Shown: one piece after another, positions 36,089 through 45,794 of the stretch | How the letters are laid out: every line of letters starts with the position of its first letter | Position numbering within the stretch: position 1 is the stretch's first letter | Assembly: GCA_020726505.1 (NCBI GenBank) | Contig: JAHLEZ010000024.1 | Span: 744,001-808,000, forward strand | Reading direction: 5' to 3' | DNA: 64,000 nucleotides | Source of the DNA: Leptodontidium sp. MPI-SDFR-AT-0119 | Taxonomy: Eukaryota > Ascomycota > Leotiomycetes > Helotiales > Leptodontidiaceae | Position numbers and translations under genes: made by a program | The notes under the pieces: model-generated | Seen by the model: only the letters and a program-made list of their open reading frames with translations | Databases searched by the model: none | What the model was told of the DNA's origin: nothing

Positions 36089-36810
36089 TTACTTATAAAT
36101 ATCTAGAAGAAGTTCCTTGTCCTCTTCCTCCGCGCTATAGCGGCGACTTCGGCGGGGGCGCTTAATAAGAGGATCGTCCTTACCGCCGTTCTCTTTACCA
36201 CGCTTAGTAGCGGTAGAGGAGACGACAATGAGGAGCCGGTTTAAGACTAACATTATCTCTTATCGTATAAAGCGTTAATACTTAGGAGCCTTAATATTAA
36301 AAAGGAAAAAGGGAGTTAACTTACTACTTACAAGCTAACTAAGCCAGCGATTTCCCGGCGTATAGCGCGCGTTTCCTTTAATAACGCTAGCGACAACTCC
36401 CTAATAGTTTTTAGTACGCTAATAATAACGACTAATAATACTAAATCAATTAATTCAGCGGCAACAATAATAGCTTCTTTATCTTTCGCCTCGAGGGCGG
36501 CAACTAAACAAAGATACTCTTTAGCGATAAACTACAGAATCTATTATATATTAGTAACTATACATCCGAAGTACTTTCGGCAAAGATTCGGATATAATTT
36601 AGAATAAGGAAAAGAAATAAAAATACTTACTAAGTTATACCGGGACTTCTTTTTTGCGTAATATACGCATTTCTTGCTCTTAAGATTATTAAAGGCGCAT
36701 TTGTAAGATAAGTTCTTTACGAGAAAACGAACGCACTAAATGTAACATTTGTGGTATACGAGGTCGAGCGCTCTTATAAGTATAAGTGCAAGCACTGTTT
36801 TTAGTTAACA
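36089..36810 (-). pseudogene. Accessory Cys-rich gene antisense to Copia-C pol (copy 1)
   Basis: On the minus strand, opposite to pol. The N-terminal part has a Cys-rich motif (KCYI-stop-CVRF, then SYKCAFNNLKSKKCVYYAKK). A coiled-coil-like segment follows (AKDKEAIIVAAELIDLV, then LLKETRAIRREIAGL), and the C-terminus is basic then acidic (RPRRSRRYSAEEEDKELLLD), ending at TAA 36089-36091. Segments are separated by intron-like sequence, for example a donor after the Cys-rich block. The same segments, in the same order, recur at 60180-60892. Deduced spacing is C-X3-C-X11-C-X9-C-X2-(C)-X6-(C), with bracketed positions now Tyr. Start and exact splice sites are not resolved. Confidence 0.6.
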
Positions 36811-37244
36811 CACTGTTTCCCCACCAAACTATCTCCGAAGAGTATATTTACTTTTGGCTTATTTATTTAATTTAATATAGTCTTCTTAGAAATATTAGTT
36901 TTTAAGTTATATTAAGCGAATTCAGGGAGATCGGAAAGTAGTATACGTATAATAGTTATATGTGTATTTACTAAGGAGATTCTAAACCTTTAAGGGGAGG
37001 CGACACATATATATATCTATTACGTTATATAATACTAAGGGTTCCTATTATTACTAATTCTCGCTTAACCTTACTACTACGTCTCGCCATATTCAGACCC
37101 CTTTCAAGACACTTTCGGGACTTTGTCAGATCGGGATCAGACGTTATTAAATACTCTATTATTTTATTTGTTATTTCTTATATATTACTAGTTATTTACT
37201 TTTACGTGTGTTAAAAATAGTTTTTCTAAAAGAAGTTTTGCCTA

Positions 37245-37499
37245 TATTAGTCCACAAGTCCTTACATAGTTATACTTCAGTTTAGAAAGGGAGTGCGGGT
37301 TAAAGTCAGGGGTTAGAGCTTAGCCGGACTGTTTTCAGTGGAGATTCGGTGGGGTTTCGTAGTATATAGTCTAGCTCTCCTCGCACTCTCTTAAAATATA
37401 CACAGATTTTGAACTATATATTTATTACTTTGTCGCTATACTCGCATTAAAATATATTCACACATGCGGCGTAGTACATGAACCGGTACTGCACCGACA
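37245..37499 (+). repeat. 3' LTR of Copia-C copy 1
   Basis: 255 bp, same orientation as 29949-30203. It differs mostly by C/T and G/A transitions. GTCTT follows immediately. Confidence 0.9.
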
Positions 37500-40400
37500 G
37501 TCTTAGTTAATTCCCTAAAATCGTCTTGTTCTTTTTAAGACATATATTAATTAGGTATAAGCCTATAAAAAAGCTAATTAATTTCGGATTAAAGATTATT
37601 GTGCTTAATTAAGGTATACTCGTTAGAGTCTATACCCCTGAGGTTTAAGTCACCCCCGAGATTAAAGTTACTCTTTTAGGAGTGCGTTTCTTTAAAGATA
37701 GTAGTAAGCGTTATAAATACTCTATTACCTTTACCTCCTTTACGTAGTCTCCCTCTTTTTCTTGTGCTTCTTACTAGCTTTTCTCGAGTACTTAAAGTTT
37801 TAGATTAAGCCGTGGCGGCCTTAACCTTTATTTAAGAACGTGTTATTACTCTCGTTTATCCTCGTACGTTTAATTAAGCTCTTAACACTTTAGTCTGAGA
37901 GCGCGTCACTACTTTTAATAACGAATCCGAGGTTTTAAGAGCTTATGCTTAAGAAGTTAATTACTTTAGACTTTTATCTACAACTTCTTAAGTTACTTAA
38001 TTAGAGTTTTCAGTTAGTTCCTTTAATGTTTCTTTTAGTAGTAGTGACTTTACTCGCGGGTAATCCGCTTCTAAAGTAAATGATAGTATTTGAATCTCGA
38101 GTCTAGAAGCTCGAGACGGACCTTTAGCTTAGTCCTATAGTACATTCGACGCCCGATCTATGAGTTACATATTCTTATTTAGACGTGATCCCTCTAAGTC
38201 TTGTTTTATGCCTAGCGTAAGCCTTAAGTCGTACGCACTCGACCTCTACTCCCTGCCCTTTATTAGTACTTTAACTAGTGTATCGTCTAGTATAGGAGTG
38301 GCTTTAGGAGTTAGAAGTCCCGTTATAATGCTTAGTTCTTTAATATCCTTTACCCCCGAGTTTTGACTCTCTAAAGTAATAGTTAATCCCTTAATAGGCT
38401 CAGAAAGTAATATTAGAGCGCTTTCAACTATAGCTATCGCTTCCTCGACAGTCTTATTACTTATAATGTTCTCTAGGATTCTGGCCTAGTTTACGACTAA
38501 TTTATCTTCATCGATAAGATCGCAAATTAATTAAGCTTCTTTAACTATAATTATTACTTCTTCTTAACTTGACTTGTAAAATAGGTCTTTATTAAAGTGT
38601 ACGTTACGCGTGACGATAATTTAGTCGAGACGTAATACTTAAATCTAATAGATATTAGAAGTATAGAAACTTATTAAGTATTTAATATACGTATACGTAT
38701 TTACTTTAAACGCTCTTTTCTTTTACCCTTTCGCTCGTTCTATTATTAATAAATATACTTTGCACCTGAAGACGTAAATCTTATTCCAATTTAGTCTAAG
38801 ATCTATAATAAGCTTCGCAACGAGCGCCGGATTATACTATCGAAAGTAGTTACGAAACCACTGATCTAGTGTTTCTAGTAGTAACTACTAATTATTCACG
38901 CGCCTAGGGCTCCTGTTATATAAGTAAATGCCTCCTAGTACGTATTCGATAACTAGTTCCGCGGGGAGATTTATTAAAAGCCTCATTTTAATTCCCTTAT
39001 TAATTACTTCTTGGCTAGCCCTTTCGGCGCCGCTATTTAACTTATAAGTTAAGGTAGGTGAAAGCTTAAGTTCAATTCCAAGCTTCTTAGCCTAGTTCTT
39101 ATATCTCGTGAACTTGCGAATAATAATAATTACCTTTTCTTAGTCGTATTTTAGTTTATATATTAAGAGTCTAAACTGCTTACGAACCTAGCGTTTAAAG
39201 CTCTCGATACATTCGAAGACTATATTATACTCCTTGTTTTAGAGAGTATAACCCACGAGTAGTCCACTATACTTATCTTTAAGCAAAAGGAGCCAAGAGT
39301 TATTCCTAAATCTAATTAAATAATCAAAGAGATCCTAAGTAACTCTCTAAAATAGTCTAAGTAATCGTCTCTCGATTAGGCGTCTAGAGATTACTTAAAA
39401 TACGTGGGTTAAAGCGCAATACTTATACTTGATTCTCCCCACTACCTTAATAATCCTGACATTCTTGGCTAAGCTTGTTAGCTTTCTTAAAGTATTTGGC
39501 CCTAAGTATCTAAAGCGTAAATACTAACACATTTCCGTATTTATTCTTAGTTTCTTATGTTCTCGCGATAGTTTATAGAGTTTATTAATACTTTGTTTAA
39601 GCGTTAGAAACATTATAATACTTATAACACTAAAAGAGATCTCACGGGAGTTTGACGAATAGTTAGAAAGCTCGTTAAATTCAAAGAATATAAGGTTTTA
39701 CTTACGAATTAACTGTTATATAATTAAGTAGTCTCTTATAAGATCGTTTTCCTCCTTCTAGCGTAAAGTACAATCTATTCTATAGTACTAAAGCCCACTA
39801 TTATAAAGACGAGCTTCAAAGATAATATTAATATAAAATCCTTTTATAATAGTAACATTGTAGAGGGTTAAATTAAATAATTTACTATCTAAGTTCTTAA
39901 GAGACTCCTTTATGACGCGAATTCCGCGTCTTATAATTAGAAGTTAAGAGCTTCTACACTTTATAATGTCCTTTAATTTAGACTTAATAAATAATCTTAG
40001 CTCTAAGAGTAAACGATCGTTGACTAGATTAGTTATATTATAGCTATTAAGAAGAGTGCTCGACGACAAGGGGTAGGCTAAGTCTTATATAGAGTAAACA
40101 CTAGGTTAGTAATCCTTTATAAGGCTTAGAACGATCATTACTTATGTTTGCGTGCCGCTCTTCGCCCCTTTATTTAAGATATTTCTAGGGAATATAAACT
40201 TACTTTTGCCCTTATTACCAGCGCTTTTAATAGCGTCCTTAGTAGCTTAAAGTATTAGTTTGTCTAATCTAATCTAGTCTCACAGTCCCTTCTATTTACT
40301 ACTAGTAAAGCGCTATCAGATTTACTTTATTATGGCGTCATCTATCGGAGGATTTAGTCTAATATTTCTATTAAGGTCTTTTATATAGACCTTCTTATAA

Positions 40401-41759
40401 ATAGTAAGTTAAAGTCAAGTGCAATTTAAAGGGCTCTATCTATAAGTCCGATCATTTTAGCAAGGGCATGACTTCTTAGGGGATTTCCCTTTTAAAAGTT
40501 TACGAGCGTCCTTATTACTTTCTGACGTCGCTCTATTATTAGACAATCGTTTATTAAGAGTGGCGAAGTGTCTATAACTTCAGGTTTTATAGCTTAATAA
40601 AAGAGCTTAGTACTAAGGACTTAATTTATTAGCGTAAAAGAATCGAGCTAACTAATTAATAATATAAGAAGGGGGAAGACTAAGGGTCTCGTACTCTTAA
40701 ATTTTCTCACTTTAGTACTTTACTTACGAGTAATTAAAGTTCCTTGCCGTAACTAAGAAGTCAACTATACTGATCGTTCCTTTTACGTCTATTACCTTAT
40801 ATAACTAAGCTTTCTAAATAAGCTCTTAATAAGACATAATTTATATACGAGGGTTACTTTTTCCCTTAGTCTTAAGGGATTCCTAGTAGTCGTTTCGTGT
40901 TTAAGTTTGAATCGACATTTCCGTTTAATAAAGTACCTCCTTAAGAGAGTAAAAGATCACTTGAATATTCATGCGCTTTTCTTGCACTACTCGAGCTGCT
41001 ACAATACTAAAGAATTACTTCGCCATACTCCTCTCGATTTAGTCGTAAAGTTTAAAGTAATTAGAAGCTCGGGACTGCCAAATTACACTTTAGAGGACGT
41101 GCTCTTTGGCCTTAGCTTCTACTTACTCCCGAAGTAACTTAGGGGTTATAGGGTCAGGCCTTATTAGTAACGCTAAGAGCGGTTTAAACATTTTAGAGTT
41201 CCCCCTTATATTAAGAGTTAAAGGCGTAAACGTTTAATTGCCTCCGCCCTCAGAACCTGGGCTAATAGTAATTGTACTACTTGCTGCGATACTCGAGGAT
41301 CTAAGAGCTCTCCTGGCGTTTCCTAGAATTACTACTTAATTATTTATTGCCTAAGTCTTAAGTTGTTTTCTATAAGTATATATAAAGATCTAGTAGTCTA
41401 TATTGTTTTTAGTATTAGCTTCCTCCACGAGCTCTTTAGTAGTTAGAGGAGTAGTGTTAAAGATTTCGGATAAAGACACAGTATCTTTTCTATTAAGGTC
41501 GACGTATAGCTAAAGTCTAAGTATGTTTACTATAAGCGTAAAGTACACAAACTATACTAGCTAATCTTCTAGTTTATTACATAAGATCTTAGACGATAAG
41601 AGCCTAGTGAGTTCGTTAATACTTGTGAAAGACATATCGAATAATCGATGTGTAATTATGGAATTAAAGGTAGAGGTTAAATAATCGTAGAACTTATTAA
41701 CTAAAAGTTCTTTTACGAATACGCCGTGTAACTTAAATAAGACAAGTGTAGCTCTTAAC

Positions 41760-41953
41760 TGTCGTGCAGAAGACGAGCATTAACTCAGGGGTTTAAAAGA
41801 TTCTACGATCAGATGAAGTTCTAGAAAGTGTGTTTAAAGATTAATTGAATTAAGTGTTGTCCTCTTAAAGAGAGGAGCTGGAGACTGGGTTTATATACCT
41901 AGAGTGCTTACGCAAGTATGCACTAGACCAAAGAACTGCGCTAGTGCGCGACA
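41760..41953 (-). repeat. 5' LTR of Copia-A
   Basis: 194 bp. It retains more C and G than its partner at 18234 (for example GAGCATTAAC versus GAGTATTAAC), so RIP has acted unequally on the two LTRs. Confidence 0.9.
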
Positions 41954-42288
41954 GATTCGAAATTGACTATTAATATAAAAGCTAAAATAATCCAGAAAAT
42001 AATATGAATAGGCTTGAATTATTAGTTTATAAGTCAAGGAATGAAATACATTAATAATATAGCTTATTAAGTATTATATTACTAAAAACGCTAAATTTTA
42101 ATTATAAATAACTCTTGTTATTATTACGGTTTTCGTGGGGATTTATCGGTTATCTGCGGTATTACTGTTAGGCCCAATAAGTCCAAATTAGTCAATTTAA
42201 TCATGGTTAAATTGATTAATACTTGATTTGATTTGATTAAGTGATTCTAATCAAATCAAATCAAATCATTTCTCACGCTGATCCTCCT

Positions 42289-43293
42289 TACGAGAATGGA
42301 AGTATTGCTCCTCACTTTCTGCAACTGGGTACTCATACCTACCAACGGTCGAAACAAAAAGAAATAGCTACAGAACCTCTACTCCATACAGCCGAAGGCA
42401 ACCTTTCGTACCCAGTCCTTTGATGACAAGATTGAAGTCTGCAAAGTGATATTTATACTACAGCTAGTTTCTCCCACAGTTTAATAATTCGTTGCGATAC
42501 ATGGTTTGTGAATCCTAAAGGTGCGTTTCTTGGAGATATGGTTCATTCACCTCATCCTTCATAACCTCACTTGTCTCTCTGACAAAATCCGAGAATTGGC
42601 CTCAATTGTTATGCCTTAAGCACCCGAATATAAAGCCACCCTCAAGCCCCCCCTCCAGAGAAAAAACCTCGTAACAAATCTGGAACGACGGAGACGAAAA
42701 AAGTATGTGCAGGTAAGCTTCAAGTTATTTCTCAATGCCGTAGGGTTTCCCAAAGAACAACCGTGTCCAGGAAGTTATGTTCTAGTCTCATAAGATATCA
42801 TAAGTTCTTTCAAAATTATAAATGCGTTGATATGTATGATTGCCCTTTATACGGCAGCAAAAATACTTTCAACAGCAAAAAGTAAATACGGCAATAATTC
42901 ATTTCGACGAATACAAGACTGGATGACTTCAAACGAAGTTTGACAAGATTCACGTTTAATTTTCATTCCACAACCCTCTTCAAGTTTCCAATCTCCAGAA
43001 TTTTACCAAAGTCGCATGTTCTCTTTATTGGTAAAATTGCGAAACCAGTATGTCTTATAAGCATGCCGTCTTCACATACATCTTTTCGCGAACGCCTGGC
43101 AGAATTTCAAGAGATTTTAATGTATAAATATCGCTCCCTGGCTGCTTCGACGAGACCATTCGCAACATGAAGAAGGAGGAAGGTTTGTGTTACAGGTTTA
43201 AGTCACGAGTGTTCAAAGTTCCAACAATACACCTAAATAACTCCGGGATCAAAAATTCTGAATTGAAAGCGAACAGTGCGACCAGCACATCAC
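42289..43293. other. Intergenic region right of the island
   Basis: About 1 kb of normal-composition sequence between the hAT-like right end and the 3' end of the ArgRS-like gene. Short open frames at 42241-42423 and 42940-43170 show no recognisable similarity. No gene is called. Confidence 0.55.
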
Positions 43294-45298
43294 TCATTGA
43301 CTAATAGGAGTAACCCCAAGCAGCTTCAAACCATTCTCCAACACCTGTCGAACATTCTCGTACAGAACAACACGAGCTAGATGTTTCAATGCAGCAGAGG
43401 AGCTTTCCCCCTTGCCTTCTCCCTTTTCAGACTCATCAATTGCAAGACACTCACTCAATTCATCGATAACTCGGAATATGTAAGAAAGAATGATGCCAGG
43501 GTCCAATTTTTCGAAAGATGATTGGGTGGCGACTGGGTATCTGGCTATCAATCGGAGGAGATCGGAGTAAGGAGGTTGTGAGAGTGAGCTGTAGTCGAGA
43601 TCGGGAATTTCTTCTGCACTTGGGTATGACCCGACGCCGGCAATTTCGGTGCATAATTTTGCATAGCAAAGTTGAAGGTTTGTGCCCGAACCCATATCGC
43701 CTGTTGGTGAGGCCAAGAGGTTGAAGTCCAGGTTGTTGCTGTCGCCCTTCTTCAAAGAGAGCTGGTGGAGGATCAGAGAGTTTATGCCCAGCGTCGGTGC
43801 AACTGTGTCTCGGTTTTCAATCTGATACTCATCCGGGTCCAGGTTCATTGCCTCGCGCATATGATTTTCGCATTGATCGAGGATGTCGCCCAGCAGTTGG
43901 ACACCCCCTGGGTGAAGTACAGGACTATTTGATTTGTTAAAGGTGATATGTTGCAGTTTGCTCGCGACATCGCCACGACCCATGAGCTCAACAGCTTTGA
44001 AAACTTGTCGAAAATGCACGTCTTGTTCGCAAACGACATACACCATCTTGTCGAAATCGTGGGTTTTGAGTCGGTCGAAGACCGTCGCAATGTCTCTCAG
44101 CAGGTACGTCGTGGAGCCGTGTCGATCTCGTATAGCTGCGGTACCTAGCCTCGTGCCATGCTTGTCAAAGTCGATAACCCATGCCCCATCTTTCTCTTCC
44201 CAAAGATCCTTCTCTTTCAATATCGACTCGACATGGGCGATTGCTTCTGGATCAAGACTAACTCGAGACTCGCCAGAATACTCATCGTACTTGATCGAAA
44301 GCTTTGAAAAAGTCTCGGTGTAATACTCGATACTGATAGCTCGGATCTTCTCCCACAAAGCCATCGCCACTGGCTCGCTATCTTCCATTTGCTTGAAGGT
44401 TGCGTCCCGTTTTGCTACTAAGCCTTGGGTCTCAAGAGCCGATATGTCTTGCCCATCTTGTAGAGCCTTCTTTCTCGCCTCATGCTCCGGCTGAATCTCA
44501 TCTTCCATCTTAGCATACAGCTCGTGTATATATCGAAACAGGTCTGTCTGCTCATTAAGATTCTCTTCTGAACTGTATTTCTGCCAACCCATTCCGAGCA
44601 AACCGAGGTTCTTACCCCAATCTCCTAAGTAGTTTATCCTAACCACAGAATAGCCCATTGCTTCATGAATGTTAGACACATATGCACCAAGAATCGAGCT
44701 TCTCAAGTGGTCGATGGTAAATGGTCTTGCAATATTCGGCCGCGCGAACTCGACAATGACCTTTTTATTTCCAGATTCGGGTTGGTCTTGCAAGCCAAGA
44801 GCTGGAAACTTGCCATACGTAGCCTTCCGGTCGCTGACATAGGGAAGTAGGAGACGTGGAGCGTTTTTGGTGGAGAAAAGGGCACGAATGTGGACGCTAT
44901 CAGGGAAAGGTGCCGCAAAGAGGGGATGAGGTGGAAACTGCCAAAGAATTATGTTAGATTTTGGACGACCGTCTAGAGTGGTTGTCTGTAACAAAAATAA
45001 GAACTTGACTGACGGTTTTCACAAGCTCGAATGCAAGCTCTTTGGGCTTTATGCCATCAAGTTTCAGCTTTGGTAAAACAATATCCAAATCTCCATCTTC
45101 AATTGTCTTTGAAAGCTGAATTGAATTGTAGATAACATCCGGATCACACTCGACAAGCGCCTGCAAGCTCTCTGCGAGATATGAATGGTAGATATCAAGA
45201 GGGTTGTTCAGAGTATCTGCTTTCGCAAAAGTCTGGAGAGGCTCGAGCCCGATTTGCGCTACAAAGGCTTGCAGGCCAGGAAGTGAGGAGGTTGCCAT
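43294..45298 (-). CDS. Arginyl-tRNA synthetase-like protein with degenerate HIGH and KMSKS motifs
   Basis: Exon 1 starts at 45298 (MATSSLPGLQAFVAQIGL). The intron ends at 44938 (branch TCTAACAT, acceptor GGCAG) and its donor is at 45004 (GTTCTT) or 45013 (GTCAGT). Exon 2 is 44937-43294. The product is about 645 aa, normal for eukaryotic ArgRS. ArgRS family features are clear: INYLGDWGKNLGLLGMGW, YLLRDIATVFDRL, FDKMVYVVCEQDVHFRQVF and the C-terminal anticodon-binding part. However, the HIGH-type motif (HAGH in normal ArgRS) reads TIDH (residues ~172-175). The MSTRKG-type loop is replaced by SNSPVLHPGG (~435). The frame is intact. Inference: a paralogue that no longer charges tRNA in the normal way, with the housekeeping enzyme elsewhere. 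Confidence 0.85.
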
Positions 45299-45794
45299 CG
45301 GAAACTATCCAGGTGAGGCTTCACATTGGAAGGACCGAGGTGGGAAGGCTGAGTTTGGGCTGGAGTTCGTTTTCTACTTGTGGGGAAAGATGGTTGCTCA
45401 GGTCGGGTCGGGTCAGTCATGCACCAATGTATGCATGGTGCGCTGGCACATTATCGTAAATGAGGCTGTTGGATCGTTGGGCATGAATGCAAGGCAAACC
45501 ACACCACCTGTTTGAATGGTATTTTGAATACCGAGAAATAACTCCTTGTTGGATATGAGGCGGTTTGAGCACCGAATAATCCTGGTTTCCGCAGATGAGC
45601 AAACTGTCCATGGGGTTGGGTGGGCGGAAACCTGCAATCACAACCACGTTGGCTGTATGAATGCCAAAAGCTTCAAAGCTTTCCAGCAAATGTATTATGC
45701 GAACGGAGAACCGACAAAAATGGCCAATACGGATAATTTCCAGAGCAATCAATTCGCAAGTAGTAAGCCGCACGAAACCAACTCTGTCCAAAGT
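45299..45794. promoter_or_regulatory. Upstream region of the ArgRS-like gene
   Basis: About 500 bp between the ArgRS-like start and the end of the next minus-strand gene. Several overlapping open frames occur, but none has a signature. It probably holds the ArgRS-like promoter and the 3' UTR of the upstream gene. Confidence 0.4.

Larger units (their letters stand above)
29949..37499 (+). mobile_element. Copia-C full-length LTR retrotransposon, copy 1
   Basis: The LTRs are 255 bp (29949-30203 and 37245-37499, TATTGGTCC.../TATTAGTCC... to CACCGACA; the original start was probably TGTTGGTCC). GTCTT is duplicated outside (29944-29948, 37500-37504). It is inserted in Copia-A. Integrase sequence is at ~33180-33900 (VYDYSTNFNSKEFR, VEQYHRPLHYAYE). 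Reverse transcriptase is at ~34260-35200 and RNase H at ~35220-35760 (VLASELYVIITGIDI, YTDSLSLYKYI). Integrase before RT places it in Copia. RIP-type stops occur throughout. An antisense accessory gene lies between pol and the 3' LTR. Confidence 0.92.
18234..41953 (-). mobile_element. Copia-A LTR retrotransposon, interrupted by two others
   Basis: The LTRs are 194 bp (18234-18427 and 41760-41953, TGTCGTGCAG...GCGCGACA) and the flanking GATTC is duplicated (18229-18233, 41954-41958). pol reads on the minus strand. Integrase-like coding lies around 38600-39400 (SGAERASQE, then YLYNRSPRR). Reverse transcriptase is split by Copia-B, at 29469-29943 and 20900-21936, with a YVDDI-type motif near 21720. 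Without the nested elements it is about 8.6 kb. The coding region is riddled with TAA/TAG stops typical of RIP. A sense-opposite extra gene sits near its 3' LTR (19160-20496). Confidence 0.88.
17645..42280. mobile_element. hAT-like non-autonomous element hosting a nested LTR cluster
   Basis: The ends are inverted: CAGCGTGAGAAAT at 17646-17658 and its reverse complement at 42268-42280, each followed inwards by (TGATT)n/(AATCA)n subterminal repeats. ATCCTCCT lies outside each end (17637-17644 and 42281-42288), an 8-bp duplication as expected for hAT. There is one extra G (17645) on the left. The CAG-type terminus also fits hAT. After removing the inner insertions only about 600 bp of host element remains, in three pieces (17646-17863, 18171-18233, 41959-42280). 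None of it is coding, so it was probably MITE-like. The superfamily assignment is an inference from termini and duplication length. Confidence 0.65.

Noticed and set aside
30204..37244. Gypsy assignment for the Copia-C element
   Set aside because: Integrase coding precedes reverse transcriptase, which is the Copia order.
17645..42280. Starship-type giant cargo element
   Set aside because: No tyrosine-recombinase captain or host-gene cargo is visible; the contents are nested LTR elements and the 8-bp duplication fits hAT better.
43845..44323. Overlapping frames on both strands within the ArgRS-like gene
   Set aside because: Shadows of the well-supported minus-strand coding sequence.
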